Shown piece by piece: positions 38,274 to 47,988 of a DNA stretch of 64,000 bases (position 1 is its first letter; each line of letters opens with the position of its first letter). Source of the DNA: Nitrospinota bacterium (GTDB lineage: Bacteria > JADFOP01); NCBI GenBank assembly GCA_022562795.1, contig JADFOP010000006.1, forward strand, positions 11,939 to 75,938. The letters are read 5' to 3'. A model generated the notes under the pieces. The model was given only the letters and a program-made list of their open reading frames with translations, did no database searches and was not told the origin of the DNA. The position numbers and the translations under genes were made by a program.

Positions 38274-39479
38274 TTACTCCCTATCATGCCTCAAGAAATA
38301 GGCCATAATGGTATGGCCCTCCGGAAAATGCCGGGAGCCCTCTTCACGACATGCCTCGGTGTATCGCTCCACAGCGTCGCCGGGCCGGGTCGAGTCCCAA
38401 AGGGCGTACGGTACCGGTTCGGCCACATGGGTCTTCAAGGAGACGGGCGTGGGGTGGTCCGGGCAGAGGAGAACCCGGAACGGCCCCATGGCTTCGAGCC
38501 CCTCCAGAAGGGGCGCCACGAGTAGGCGGTCGAAGTCCTCCAGGGCCTCGACCTTCTTTTTCGCATCTCCAAGGTGTCCCGCCTCGTCGAACGCCTCCAC
38601 GTGGACGTAGACGAAATCTTTCTCGCTGAGAGCATCCAGGGCGTAGTCAGCCTTGCCCCGGTAGTTTGTATCGAGGTAGCCGGTCGCCCCGGGCACGGCG
38701 ATGAATTCTAGGCCCGCCAGCAGCCCTATCCCCTTGACGAGATCGACCCCCGAGATGACTGCGCCCTCCACCCCATAGCGCTCCTTGAATGGCTCTAGCC
38801 TGGGTGCCCTGCCCTGCCCCCAAAGCCATATAGAATTGGCCGCCTTCTCGCCCCTTTCCTCCCGGCTCCGGTTGACAGGATGGGCCTTCAGGAGCATCTG
38901 GGCGCTGGTCATCAGCTCAATCAGAGGCCCGGTGCCTTCACCCTTTGGCAGATAGGGAGCGACGGGCTGGTCGGAGATGTCATGGGGCGGGGTCAGGACC
39001 ATCCCATCGTGCCCCTCGCGCCAGACCAGAAGGTGGCGGTAGCTTACCCCGGGGTAGAGCCTAAAGGTCTCGTTGCCAAGCTCCTGGGCCAGGGTCGAGA
39101 TGAGCGCCTCGGCATCCTCGGTGGAGATATGGCCCGCGCTGTAGTCCTCCATGACCAGGGCGTCGGCGTCAAAGCCCAGGGTGACGAGATTGCATCGGAA
39201 GGCGACATCCTCCGGGGCAAGAGCGACACCCATGGCGGCCGCCTCCAGGGGCGAGCGCCCCGTGTAGCTGGTCTTCGGATCGTAGCCGAAGACGGACAGG
39301 TTGCCGACATCGCTCCCGGGCGGCATGCCCTCGGGGATGGTGCGCAGGGAGCCGGTGATGCCGTTCCTTGCAATGGCGTCCAGCGAGGGGATGTGGGCCG
39401 CCTCAAGAGGGGTGCGCCCGCCCAGCTCTTCGCAGGGGTGGTCGCTCGCTCCGTCGGCCAACAGCACACAGTATTTCAT
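38274..39479 (-). CDS. Phosphoglycerate-mutase-like protein (COG3635), candidate homoserine kinase
   Basis: This 401-residue alkaline-phosphatase-superfamily enzyme resembles archaeal cofactor-independent phosphoglycerate mutase (ApgM): [14 protein letters not shown] with the first metal Asp, [14 protein letters not shown], and late [17 protein letters not shown] and LLCPDHPTP metal motifs. A subfamily of these proteins lying beside thrC and hom has been proposed to be a non-orthologous homoserine kinase (TIGR02535). The genes here are hom, thrC and lysC with no thrB, so that role is the better guess than glycolysis. I chose the ATG at 39479, since the longer frame would overlap thrC. Confidence 0.85.
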   Translation of the reverse strand: MKYCVLLADGASDHPCEELGGRTPLEAAHIPSLDAIARNGITGSLRTIPEGMPPGSDVGNLSVFGYDPKTSYTGRSPLEAAAMGVALAPEDVAFRCNLVTLGFDADALVMEDYSAGHISTEDAEALISTLAQELGNETFRLYPGVSYRHLLVWREGHDGMVLTPPHDISDQPVAPYLPKGEGTGPLIELMTSAQMLLKAHPVNRSREERGEKAANSIWLWGQGRAPRLEPFKERYGVEGAVISGVDLVKGIGLLAGLEFIAVPGATGYLDTNYRGKADYALDALSEKDFVYVHVEAFDEAGHLGDAKKKVEALEDFDRLLVAPLLEGLEAMGPFRVLLCPDHPTPVSLKTHVAEPVPYALWDSTRPGDAVERYTEACREEGSRHFPEGHTIMAYFLRHDRE

Positions 39480-39501
39480 AGAGCGGGTTCCCTCTCTCTT
39501 T

Positions 39502-40560
39502 TCAAAGCTGCAAGATCTCAGCGACGGCATCGACGTCGGGCAGAACTGTCCGGGGCTCGGGAGAGACGGCCTGGGCCAATCCGATGTCCTTGAGGCCGTG
39601 GCCCGTCAAGGTGCATACCACTACGTCGCCGTCTTGAAAGTAACCCTTGGCGGCGTATTTTACGACACCCGCAAGGGCGGCCGCCGAGGACGGTTCACAG
39701 AAGATGCCCTCCCGGCTGGCGATGAGACGGTACGCCTCGATGATCTCCTCGTCGCTGACCATGTCGATGAGGCCCCCGCTGTCCTCCGCGGCCTCGACGG
39801 CTTCTTTCCAGCTGGCCGGGTTGCCGATGCGGATGGCGGTGGCGAGGGTCTCAGGGCTCTCGACAACCTGACCCCTCACGATGGGGGCCGCTCCCTCAGC
39901 TTGAAAGCCCATCATGACGGGTGTTCGGGACACGCGGCCCGCCTCAGCATACTCCACATAGCCTCGCCAGTTGGCGGTGATGTTTCCCGCGTTTCCAACG
40001 GGCAAGATATGGTAGGTCGGCGCTGTCCCCCCCAGCTGGTCGCAGACCTCGAAGGCCGCGGTTTTCTGGCCCTCGATCCGGTGCGGGTTCAGGGAATTGA
40101 CCAGGGTGATGGGGTATCGCTCCACAATCTCCAAGACGATGCCGAGCGCATCATCGAAGCTCCCCTTGACCTGGATGACCGTGGCATGGTGGATTAGGGC
40201 CTGGACGAATTTGCCGACGGCAATCTTGCCCTCGGGCACCACCACGATGGCCCGAAGGTTTCCCCTGACGGCGTAGGCCGCCGCCGAGGCCGACGTGTTG
40301 CCCGTCGATGCGCAGATGACAGCCGTAGAGCCCTCCTCAACCGCCTTGCTCACGGCCACAGTCATTCCGCGGTCCTTGAATGATCCTGTCGGGTTGACTC
40401 CCTCGTACTTAACGTAGAGCTCCAAGTTGACCCCGAGCAGCTCGACGAAGCGGCGAAGCTGGATGAGGGGCGTGTTGCCCTCATTGAGAGTGATGACCGG
40501 GGTAGCCTCCGTCACCGGCAGGAACTCTCGATAGCGTTCAATGACTCCTCGCCAGCGCAT
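39502..40560 (-). CDS. thrC: Threonine synthase
   Basis: This PLP enzyme converts O-phosphohomoserine to threonine. The PLP lysine is Lys62 in YEGVNPTGSFKDRGM, and the phosphate-binding LPVGNAGNIT loop is present. At 352 residues it belongs to the short form. The N-terminal WRGVIERYREFLPV and NEGNTPLIQL are typical. It lies 22 nt after hom and 22 nt before apgM. Confidence 0.97.
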   Translation of the reverse strand: MRWRGVIERYREFLPVTEATPVITLNEGNTPLIQLRRFVELLGVNLELYVKYEGVNPTGSFKDRGMTVAVSKAVEEGSTAVICASTGNTSASAAAYAVRGNLRAIVVVPEGKIAVGKFVQALIHHATVIQVKGSFDDALGIVLEIVERYPITLVNSLNPHRIEGQKTAAFEVCDQLGGTAPTYHILPVGNAGNITANWRGYVEYAEAGRVSRTPVMMGFQAEGAAPIVRGQVVESPETLATAIRIGNPASWKEAVEAAEDSGGLIDMVSDEEIIEAYRLIASREGIFCEPSSAAALAGVVKYAAKGYFQDGDVVVCTLTGHGLKDIGLAQAVSPEPRTVLPDVDAVAEILQL

Positions 40561-40582
40561 TCTCGCCTCGTGCCTCCTCCGC

Positions 40583-41908
40583 CTATTCCATAGCCTCTGA
40601 GGCCAAGGTGTTCTCGACCCGGATTAGCATGCTCGGGCCAGCGACCACATCGAGACCGTCAATCGCTTTCAGGGCGATTTGCATAGCCCCCTCTTTGGCT
40701 TGATGGGTCATCAGGACAACTGGCACGGCCCCCTCCTTGCGGCGTCCCCGCTGAATGACCGAAGAGATGCTGATGCCGTTATCACCCAGAATGCCTGAGA
40801 CCTGAGAAAGGACGCCGGGCTGGTCCTCTGCCATGACGCGAAGGTAGTACTCTGTCACGATATCATTGACATCGCTTATCGGCAGCGGAAGCAACGCTTC
40901 GGGCGGGTAGGACATTGGGGGGACCCGCCCCGCGCTCCCCTTGAGTATGTTTCGGCAGATGTCGATGATGTCGCCCACGACCGCGCTCGCCGTCGGTAAC
41001 GAGCCCGCCCCACGCCCGATGAATATAGTGCTCCCCACGGCGTCGCCCTCAACGTGGACCGCGTTTAGGACGCCGTCAACGGTCGAGAGGATATTGGTGG
41101 TCGGGACCATTGTCGGATGGACCCTCACTTCCACCTTGCCGTCCATCTCCTTGGCGATGGCCAGCAGCTTGATCCGGTAGCCGAACTCCCGGGCGAACTC
41201 AATATCCACCGGCTCGATGCGGCGGATGCCCTCGGTGAAGACCTTTTCCTCCGGCACGGGGGTGCCGAACGCCAGCGAGGCCAAGATAGCCAATTTGTGG
41301 GCCGAATCGATGCCGTCTATATCGAAGCTCGGGTCTGCTTCAGCGTATCCCTTCTCCTGGGCCTCGCGCAAGACCTCCTCGAAGGGGCGCCCCTCGTCCG
41401 TCATCTTCGAGAGAATGTAGTTGCCCGTCCCGTTGATGATGCACGAGATGGAGCGAATGCGGTCGGCGGAGAAGCCCTCCTTGATGGCCCTGATGATGGG
41501 GATACCACCCCCCACACTCGCCTCAAAGCCTACGTCGAGGCCCCGTCGCCCGGCCGCTTCGAATATCTCCAATCCGTTGCGTGCGAGCAAGGCTTTATTC
41601 GCCGTCACCACGTGCTTGCCATGCTCAAGGGCCTGGAGCAAGAGGGTGCGGGCGGGCTCGTAGCCTCCGATGAGCTCCACCACAATCTCGATCGACTCGT
41701 CCTTTACCACCTCCTGGGCGTTCGTGGTCAGGAGAGTCGGGTCCACCTCCACAGGGCGGGGCCGATCGAGGTCGAGATCGCTAATACGCGTCAGTTCAAT
41801 GCCCGCTCCTAAGCGTTGACGAATGACGTCCTGATTGGTCTGGAGAACTTGGGCCACCCCGCACCCGACGGTCCCTAGGCCGAGCAGGCCCACGCGAAAT
41901 GTGCGCAC
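40583..41908 (-). CDS. hom: Homoserine dehydrogenase
   Basis: This enzyme reduces aspartate semialdehyde to homoserine. The N-terminal Rossmann motif is GLLGLGTVGCG (residues 7-17); the catalytic domain includes IINGTGNYILSKM and the substrate motif AYAEADPSFDIDG-like KGYAEADPSFDIDGIDSAHKL. A C-terminal ACT domain (about residues 350-430) gives threonine feedback. GTG start at 41908 with GGGAG 7 nt upstream. The 441-residue length is typical of the ACT-bearing form. Confidence 0.97.
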   Translation of the reverse strand: MRTFRVGLLGLGTVGCGVAQVLQTNQDVIRQRLGAGIELTRISDLDLDRPRPVEVDPTLLTTNAQEVVKDESIEIVVELIGGYEPARTLLLQALEHGKHVVTANKALLARNGLEIFEAAGRRGLDVGFEASVGGGIPIIRAIKEGFSADRIRSISCIINGTGNYILSKMTDEGRPFEEVLREAQEKGYAEADPSFDIDGIDSAHKLAILASLAFGTPVPEEKVFTEGIRRIEPVDIEFAREFGYRIKLLAIAKEMDGKVEVRVHPTMVPTTNILSTVDGVLNAVHVEGDAVGSTIFIGRGAGSLPTASAVVGDIIDICRNILKGSAGRVPPMSYPPEALLPLPISDVNDIVTEYYLRVMAEDQPGVLSQVSGILGDNGISISSVIQRGRRKEGAVPVVLMTHQAKEGAMQIALKAIDGLDVVAGPSMLIRVENTLASEAME

Positions 41909-41932
41909 GGATGAACTCCCACCGACTGGTAA

Positions 41933-43099
41933 TTAAAGAGCTTCTTTGATGCCTTTAATCGCTTGCCGCGTGCGATGGACGTTTTCCACCAAGGCAAAGC
42001 GGACGTGTTCGTCGCCGAACGGGCCGAAACCTACGCCAGGAGCGATCGCCACATTGGCCTTCTCCACCAGAAACTTGGCGAACTCCAGCGAACCCGCCTT
42101 CTTATGCTCGGACGGTATCTCAGCCCAGAGAAACATCGTGGCCTGTGGTTTTTCCACCTTCCACCCTATTCGATTGAGGCCATCGCACAGAATATCACGC
42201 CGCGTCCGGTAGGTCTCCCTTATCTCTTTCACCACCGAAGGAGGGCTGTTGAGAGCGATGATGCTGGCAATCTGGATGGGCTGAAAAATTCCGTAGTCGA
42301 GGTAGCTTTTCATGCGGGTCAAGGCGCCGATAATCTGAGAGTTGCCCACGGCGAAGCCAACCCGCCAGCCAGGCATGTTATAGCTCTTAGAGAGGCTGAA
42401 GAACTCGACCCCGACATCCTTTGCGCCGGGAACCTGCAGCATGCTCGGAGGCTCGTAGCCGTCGTATCCGAGATCGGCGTAAGCAAAATCGTGGATGACG
42501 ATAATGTTGTTCTCCTGGGCGAAGTCCACTATCCGCTCGAAGAATTCCAGGTCTACACAGGCGGTGGTTGGGTTATGGGGGAAATTGATGATAAGCACCT
42601 TGGGCCGCGGCCACAAAGTCTTGAACGTCCGCTCCATATCCTCGAAGAAGTCATGGTCGCGCGAGACTGGGATGTTGACCACATTACCGTTTGCGATGAT
42701 GATCCCGTAGCTGTGAATCGGGTAGGTGGGTGCGGGGACCATGACCAAATCCCCCAGCCCGATGATCGAAAGCGAAAGGTGGGCGATTCCCTCCTTGCTG
42801 CCTATCGTCACGACCGCTTCGGATTCGGGGTCGAGCTCCACATCGTAGCGCCGGGCATACCACTGGCAGATGGCATCTCGTAGCTTCGTAATCCCTCGGG
42901 AGGCCGAATATCGGTGGTTCTTGCCCTTCTCGACCGCCTCAAGGAGCTTGTCCACGATGTGGCTGGGAGTGGGCTGGTCGGGATTCCCCATCCCAAAATC
43001 GATAATGTCGTGCCCAGCCCTCCGAGCCTTCATCTTCAGCTCGTCGACAATGGAAAATACGTATGGTGGTAGGCGCTTGATGCGTTGGAAATCAAACAT
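41933..43099 (-). CDS. alaC: Class I/II aminotransferase, AlaC (YfdZ)-like
   Basis: The 388-residue PLP enzyme resembles the Escherichia coli alanine transaminase AlaC along its whole length, from [17 protein letters not shown] through [15 protein letters not shown] to the end. The PLP lysine is Lys238 in [14 protein letters not shown], and HNP in FPHNPTT binds the cofactor. Related enzymes act on other amino acids, and its position as first gene of the threonine/aspartate unit could mean use of aspartate. The ATG at 43099 follows a 200-nt gap containing a TTGACA box. Confidence 0.92.
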   Translation of the reverse strand: MFDFQRIKRLPPYVFSIVDELKMKARRAGHDIIDFGMGNPDQPTPSHIVDKLLEAVEKGKNHRYSASRGITKLRDAICQWYARRYDVELDPESEAVVTIGSKEGIAHLSLSIIGLGDLVMVPAPTYPIHSYGIIIANGNVVNIPVSRDHDFFEDMERTFKTLWPRPKVLIINFPHNPTTACVDLEFFERIVDFAQENNIIVIHDFAYADLGYDGYEPPSMLQVPGAKDVGVEFFSLSKSYNMPGWRVGFAVGNSQIIGALTRMKSYLDYGIFQPIQIASIIALNSPPSVVKEIRETYRTRRDILCDGLNRIGWKVEKPQATMFLWAEIPSEHKKAGSLEFAKFLVEKANVAIAPGVGFGPFGDEHVRFALVENVHRTRQAIKGIKEAL

Positions 43100-43239
43100 G
43101 AAAACTCCAGACCCTAAATTGCGCCGGACCGGCCCGGCTTAAATGCCTGTTGGGCCGACCCTCGCTCTACTTGAGGTAAGGCATGACTAAGAGCCTAGGG
43201 AGGCGCCCGCTAGAATAAAAAGTCAACCCCTTTTTGTAA

Positions 43240-43262
43240 TAAATAAATGCAATGAATGTCAA
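43240..43262 (-). promoter_or_regulatory. Possible promoter upstream of alaC
   Basis: A perfect TTGACA (43257-43262) on the minus strand is followed by an AT-rich stretch in which the -10 is uncertain (TATTAC at 15 nt or TACAAA at 18 nt spacing). It would serve the alaC-hom-thrC-apgM-lysC unit, with a leader of about 130 nt. Confidence 0.4.
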
Positions 43263-43299
43263 GGAATATGGCGGACGGCCCTCTCCTGGACCAGGGGCC

Positions 43300-44037
43300 T
43301 CAATATGTGTAGAGGTTGCCGTAGGGCCGGTGGCTGATAGGAATCAGCTTAATGAAGGGCTCACCCATCACTTCGTCTAGGTCGAGCTCAAAATCGTCAC
43401 AGTACTCCTGAAGGATATCGTTGAGGAGCGTGAAGTCCTCTTCGTCGAGCTCGAGGATGCCAACTTCCGCGCCGACCTGGTGCTCGGCCACCTGACCGCG
43501 AACGTAAATGACTCCGCCGTGCATGCCCGTTCCCAGATAGGGCCCAGCGATAGGGGTATCTTCCGAGCGATCGAGACCCAGGAGAATAAGGACGCCCCCG
43601 GCCATATACTCCCCCAGAAAAGACCCCGCCACGCCCCCAATGACCAGGTACGGGACCTGGTCGAGGAAGCCCTTCATGTGGATTCCAACCCGGTAGCCCA
43701 CGTTGCCGCGAACGAAAATTTTGCCGCCCCGCATCCCGTATCCGAGCACATCGCCGGCATTGCCACGGACAACAATCTTTCCGCTGTTCATGGTGTTTCC
43801 TACCCCGTCTTGGGCGTTGGAATCACAGATGACGAGCGGCCCGTCCATGAAAGCGCCGAGGTCATTCCCCGGCACCCCGTTAATGTGGATGGTGACGGGA
43901 GTGGAGATGCCGTCGGCAATGTAGCGCTGGCCGTTGACATTCTCCAGGAAGAACTCGTCCTTGCCCTGGTCAACCAGGACTTTGAGCCGTTCGTTGAGGT
44001 CTCTGTAATAGACCCCTTTAGCCTCGAGGACAACCAT
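43300..44037 (-). CDS. GXGXG-repeat glutamate synthase domain protein (GltB3-like)
   Basis: This 245-residue protein is a beta-helix of repeated G-x-G-x-G turns (for example GYGMRGGKIFVRGNVGYRVG), like the C-terminal domain of the large glutamate synthase subunit, where it is structural. Stand-alone copies are the B3 subunit of archaeal-type glutamate synthase and of relatives such as N-methylglutamate synthase. The C-terminal tail ends in LIPISHRPYGNLYTY. It is the next gene after the amidotransferase (132 nt gap, nothing seen in it). The FMN/FeS subunit that should complete the enzyme is absent here. Confidence 0.85.
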   Translation of the reverse strand: MVVLEAKGVYYRDLNERLKVLVDQGKDEFFLENVNGQRYIADGISTPVTIHINGVPGNDLGAFMDGPLVICDSNAQDGVGNTMNSGKIVVRGNAGDVLGYGMRGGKIFVRGNVGYRVGIHMKGFLDQVPYLVIGGVAGSFLGEYMAGGVLILLGLDRSEDTPIAGPYLGTGMHGGVIYVRGQVAEHQVGAEVGILELDEEDFTLLNDILQEYCDDFELDLDEVMGEPFIKLIPISHRPYGNLYTY

Positions 44038-44169
44038 GGGGCTTGCTCCCCCCCTCCTCTCTGTATGAGCCGATCATCTAAGGTGGGCTCAGGTTCTGAT
44101 ATGGGCTACGGAGTGTTCGTCCTAGGCTCCGCGGCAGAAGCGTAGAGGCAGGCTGGTCCTTGCTAGCCT

Positions 44170-45297
44170 TCAAACCGCCACGTCAGGATCTAGCTCAACG
44201 ATAACGGGGTCCCCTGCCCGGGGCGCCCAAGCTTCATCCAAGTCCGGGACGATCTCGCGAATCGCGCTCTCCTCGCTGGCCATGATCGTCAAGTCCCCCT
44301 TGATCCCGCAGACAAGGGGACGCAGCTTAATCCGGTCGTTGAGCCCGATGAGCCCCCGGCTGTATGCGAAGAGAAAGGCGTAGGGGCCGTTGAGCAGCCC
44401 GCTTCCGTAAACCATCCTCAAGTTGGTGAGCGCTTCCCTTTCGCCCTTTTCCAGCATGTCAATATCATCCCAGAAGGGAGCCGCCAAGGCCAAACAGGCG
44501 ATCCGGTGCGGGAGGCCGTGCTTGCGAATCATGAGGTCTAGCATGTAGGCGATGACCTCGGTGTCGGTCAAGAGGGCTAAGCGGTAGCCGTACATCTCCA
44601 GGTAGCGCTTGTTGATACCGTAGCTTGATATCTCCCCATTGTGAACGATGGACCAATCAAGCAGTGTGAATGGGTGAGCGCCGCCCCACCAGCCGGGAGT
44701 GTTCGTGGGGAAACGGTTGTGGGCAGTCCAAAGGTACGCCCGGTACTCGTCGATCCGGAAGAACTCGGCCACCTGCTCGGGAAACCCTACGCCCTTGAAT
44801 ACCCCCATGTTCTTGCCGCTGGAGAAGACGAAGGCCCCGGTAATATCTAAGTTGATGTGCATGACGGTCCTGACGACGATATCGTCGTCACCCATCCCCT
44901 CCATGCCCCTGCGTTCGAGATCTTCCACGCGCTCGTGAGGTGCGACGAAGTAGCGTTTGAGCAGGGGGCTGTCTTTAATCGAGGCGATCGGGCGGACGGG
45001 GATCGTCTCTTGGTGCTTGATCAAGAGGTACTCGTTCAGAAATTCCTCGGTCTCATGGACGCTTGAGATTCCCTCGAACATGATATGGAGGGCGTAGTAG
45101 TCCTTGAACTCAGGGTAAATCCCGTAGGCCGCAAAGCCCGACCCCAGGCCATTGCCCCGGTCGCGCTGGTGGCATATGGACCTGATGATGAGATCACCGT
45201 CTATGAGCTCTCCCCGGCGGTGGATGATTCCCGTCATCCCGCAGCTGGAGATATCTTTCTCATAACGATGCGAAAATCTGTCCCTGTCCCATCGCAC
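44170..45297 (-). CDS. Class II glutamine amidotransferase (GltB1-like)
   Basis: This is an N-terminal-nucleophile glutaminase of 375 residues that would release ammonia from glutamine for a partner synthase. The nucleophile is probably Cys19 in SSCGMTGII, so the first 18 residues must be removed, as in glutamate synthase maturation. The family pattern AHNRFPTNTPGWWGGAHPF and SIVHNGEISSY is present. The GTG at 45297 has GGGAGGGG 8 nt upstream. It resembles the B1 subunit of archaeal-type glutamate synthase and MgsA/GlxB of methylotrophs; it could serve another amide-transfer reaction. Confidence 0.88.
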   Translation of the reverse strand: MRWDRDRFSHRYEKDISSCGMTGIIHRRGELIDGDLIIRSICHQRDRGNGLGSGFAAYGIYPEFKDYYALHIMFEGISSVHETEEFLNEYLLIKHQETIPVRPIASIKDSPLLKRYFVAPHERVEDLERRGMEGMGDDDIVVRTVMHINLDITGAFVFSSGKNMGVFKGVGFPEQVAEFFRIDEYRAYLWTAHNRFPTNTPGWWGGAHPFTLLDWSIVHNGEISSYGINKRYLEMYGYRLALLTDTEVIAYMLDLMIRKHGLPHRIACLALAAPFWDDIDMLEKGEREALTNLRMVYGSGLLNGPYAFLFAYSRGLIGLNDRIKLRPLVCGIKGDLTIMASEESAIREIVPDLDEAWAPRAGDPVIVELDPDVAV

Positions 45298-45460
45298 GGC
45301 TTTGCCCCTCCCTCACAGGAGTGATAGGGCCGCATCCACTTTGAGGCCTGGCCAAGGTATATATACCCTTCGCTCCCCTTCTCCTAACAATGTGTCGAGT
45401 GAAGATTTTCCCGACAAGAGCGAGGCGGGAGAACCCGGGAAGACCCCATTTAAACTCTTT

Positions 45461-45489
45461 ATGCTACTGAGCGTCACCTATACTGTCAA
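45461..45489 (-). promoter_or_regulatory. Sigma-70 promoter of the gltB1-gltB3-like pair
   Basis: A perfect -35 TTGACA (45484-45489), a 17-nt spacer and TAGCAT (45461-45466) lie on the minus strand. The leader would be about 155 nt. An 8-bp inverted repeat, TGAGCGTC (45468-45475) and GACGCTCA (45520-45527), brackets the promoter; it may be chance. Confidence 0.6.
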
Positions 45490-45514
45490 TCATTATTTTT
45501 GAGGCCCAACGTCA

Positions 45515-46204
45515 TTAGCGACGCTCAGGCTCACGGATAACAAGGGTCGGGTAGAGAAGTTTCTTTTGAAGGCGGCGCCCTATGAGGGCGGCTTCCTTCC
45601 GAGACTCGTATGGGCCCACCCTGACCTGGTGGGGCTTAGGAGCGTTCCTTGCGGTTAGGGCTTTGGCCCTGTAGCCCTGCCGTCGAAGCTCTTGTGTCAG
45701 GCGGCGTGCATTCTCCTTGTATTGGAATGCCGCGACCTGGACGAAGTAACGTCGAGAAGGCTTCACGCCCTTCGGGCGGACGGTTTTTGGAGGGCTCGTC
45801 GGAAGAGGCTTAGCAAGCACCGGAGCGGCCTTTTTAGACACAATAGCTTCGAGGGGCGGAGGGGCCTCGCCTGTCGGCTTGAAGGGGACGAAGGTCTCCC
45901 CATCCCGAGGAGAGCCCTCTTTGAGTGTTTCGAAGAAGGTGAGTTGATCGGACTTCCCAGTCGCCCGTTCTCCGGAACGCGTTTCTTTAGGTGCCGTCTT
46001 TTTCGAAGGGGCGGCCAATGAGAGGACGCGAGTCGTCTCCGGCGGCGACGCGGTGGTCTTGGGCCTCGCCAGGGGTCCAAGAAAGGCCCCCACTACCACC
46101 CCGACACCGAAGAGGACACAGCCTCCCACGGCCAAGCTCACACCGGAGCGGCGGGCCCGTCGCCTTGGGATCGCTGGGGCTCTGGTCTTGCGCTGAGCGG
46201 CCAC
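45515..46204 (-). CDS. SPOR-domain membrane protein
   Basis: The 229-residue protein has a basic cytoplasmic N-terminus, one transmembrane helix (about residues 19-45), a long Pro/Lys/Ser-rich periplasmic linker, and a C-terminal SPOR domain (about 148-224; YFVQVAAFQYKENARRL and HQVRVGPYESRKEA are diagnostic). SPOR domains bind denuded septal peptidoglycan, so a cell-division role like that of FtsN or DedD is likely. It begins with GTG 3 nt after the argS stop; SPOR genes commonly follow argS. Confidence 0.92.
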   Translation of the reverse strand: MAAQRKTRAPAIPRRRARRSGVSLAVGGCVLFGVGVVVGAFLGPLARPKTTASPPETTRVLSLAAPSKKTAPKETRSGERATGKSDQLTFFETLKEGSPRDGETFVPFKPTGEAPPPLEAIVSKKAAPVLAKPLPTSPPKTVRPKGVKPSRRYFVQVAAFQYKENARRLTQELRRQGYRAKALTARNAPKPHQVRVGPYESRKEAALIGRRLQKKLLYPTLVIREPERR

Positions 46205-46207
46205 CGG

Positions 46208-47890
46208 CTACATTGCCTCCGGCGCCGACACACCCAGCAGCCCCAGAGCGTTGGCCAGCACCTGCCTTACGGCTTGGACGAGCACGATCCTCGCTGCCGT
46301 GAGGGCCTTATCAGGCCCTAAAACGCGGAAGGCCGGCTCGGTGTTCCCGAGATTGTAATACTGATGAAACTGTGCGGCCAACTCTTGGAGATAAAAGACC
46401 AGCCGATGGGGCTCGTAGGCCTGCGCCGCATCGACCACGAGCTCCTCGAAGCGGAGCAGCGTCACCATGAGGGCCCGCTCCTGCGGCATTTGCAGGGGCT
46501 CCAAGTCTGCGGAGGCCGTCTCGGGCAACGCCACCCGTCGAGTGAGAGCTTCCCGCATGATGCTGCAGATGCGGGCATGGGCATACTGGACGTAAAAGAC
46601 CGGATTCTCCGACGTCTTCTGCTTGGCCAGCTCAAGATCGAAGTCGAGGTGGCTGTCGGAGCTGCGCATGAGAAAGAAGAAGCGAGCGGCGTCTCGCCCA
46701 ACCTCGTCCATCACCTCCCGGAGAGTGACAAACTCCCCGGCCCGGGTGCTCATAGCCACGGGCTCTCCTCCCCGAAGGAGGGTCACGAACTGAACGAGCA
46801 CGATATGCAGTGAATCAGGATCGTGCCCCAACGCCTTCATGGCTGCACTAATCCGCGGAATGTGACCGTGGTGGTCGGCGCCCCATACGTCAATTACCGT
46901 CTTGAATCCCCGCTCGTACTTCTCCTGGTGATAGGCAATGTCGCTGGCTAGATATGTGGGCCGTCCATCCTCTCGCACAACCACCCGGTCCTTCTCGTCG
47001 CCGAGGGCGCTGGATTTGAACCACCGAGCCCCATCCCGCTCGTAGAGGTAGCCCGCCTCTTCCAATGCGTCAAGTGCCCGGTCCACCCGGCCGGACTTAA
47101 AGAGACTATCCTCGCTGAACCAACGGTCGTAGGCGACACCGAAGTCCCCTAAATCGGCCTCGATGCCACCAAGGAGTGTCTCGGCGGCGAATGCGGTGAA
47201 GGTCGGCAAGACAGCGCTCTTATCTTTGTCGAGGTGAGCGGGCCCGTCGCGCTCGATGATACGGCGGGCGATGTCGGATATATAGGCCCCTTTGTAGCCG
47301 TCATCTGGTAGGGGTTCGTCTCTGCCCAGCTCCTGGCAGTAGCGGCCGTAGGTGGAGAGGCCGAGCGCATCCATTTGAGATCCAACGTCATTGATATAGT
47401 ACTCTTTTTGGACTGCAAACCCGGCAGCTTCGAGCATGGAAGCCAGAACGTCGCCCACGGCCGCACCTCGACCATGACCCACGTGGAGAGGGCCTGTCGG
47501 ATTTGCGCTTACGAACTCCACCTGTACAGGGCGTCCCCGGCCGACGCTCGAGCGGCCGTAATCTGGCCCAGCAACTAAGATTGCCCTTAAGCCATCTCTA
47601 AGAAGGGCGCCCGCAAGACGGAAATTGATGAAACCCGGCCCCGCCACCTCGACTGATTCGAAGACATCGCGATGGGTCTCCAGACGAGGCTGGATCGCTT
47701 CGGCCAGATCTCTAGGGGATTTCCGGAGAGGACGGGCGAGCACTAGGGCCACGTTGGTGGCAAGGTCGCCGTGGCTAGGGTCTTTCGGCCGTTCCACGAC
47801 GAACGTCCCCGCTTCAACAGGAGGCCTCTCCCCAACCAATCCAGCCTCTTCCAGGGCCTCCTCCACAATGGTCCGCACCCGCGTTCTCAT
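46208..47890 (-). CDS. argS: Arginine-tRNA ligase
   Basis: This class I synthetase has the N-terminal Arg-tRNA-synthetase domain, HIGH variant HVGH in PTGPLHVGHGRGAAVGD, and the C-terminal DALR anticodon-binding domain. The KMSKS loop is degenerate, as in many ArgS (MSTRAGEF). I chose the ATG at 47890 (560 residues), after GAGGTG, because RTRVRTIVEEALEEAG is the family start; the 34 extra codons upstream are unconserved. It follows a TPR gene by 98 nt. Confidence 0.97.
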   Translation of the reverse strand: MRTRVRTIVEEALEEAGLVGERPPVEAGTFVVERPKDPSHGDLATNVALVLARPLRKSPRDLAEAIQPRLETHRDVFESVEVAGPGFINFRLAGALLRDGLRAILVAGPDYGRSSVGRGRPVQVEFVSANPTGPLHVGHGRGAAVGDVLASMLEAAGFAVQKEYYINDVGSQMDALGLSTYGRYCQELGRDEPLPDDGYKGAYISDIARRIIERDGPAHLDKDKSAVLPTFTAFAAETLLGGIEADLGDFGVAYDRWFSEDSLFKSGRVDRALDALEEAGYLYERDGARWFKSSALGDEKDRVVVREDGRPTYLASDIAYHQEKYERGFKTVIDVWGADHHGHIPRISAAMKALGHDPDSLHIVLVQFVTLLRGGEPVAMSTRAGEFVTLREVMDEVGRDAARFFFLMRSSDSHLDFDLELAKQKTSENPVFYVQYAHARICSIMREALTRRVALPETASADLEPLQMPQERALMVTLLRFEELVVDAAQAYEPHRLVFYLQELAAQFHQYYNLGNTEPAFRVLGPDKALTAARIVLVQAVRQVLANALGLLGVSAPEAM

Positions 47891-47988
47891 GGACACCTCA
47901 CTTACCCTGCACGAATCGGGCGCTTGAAAAGAGATTTCGCGGTGAGCACGAAGGATAATGAGACAGGCCGGCCGTAAGGCCGTAGACG

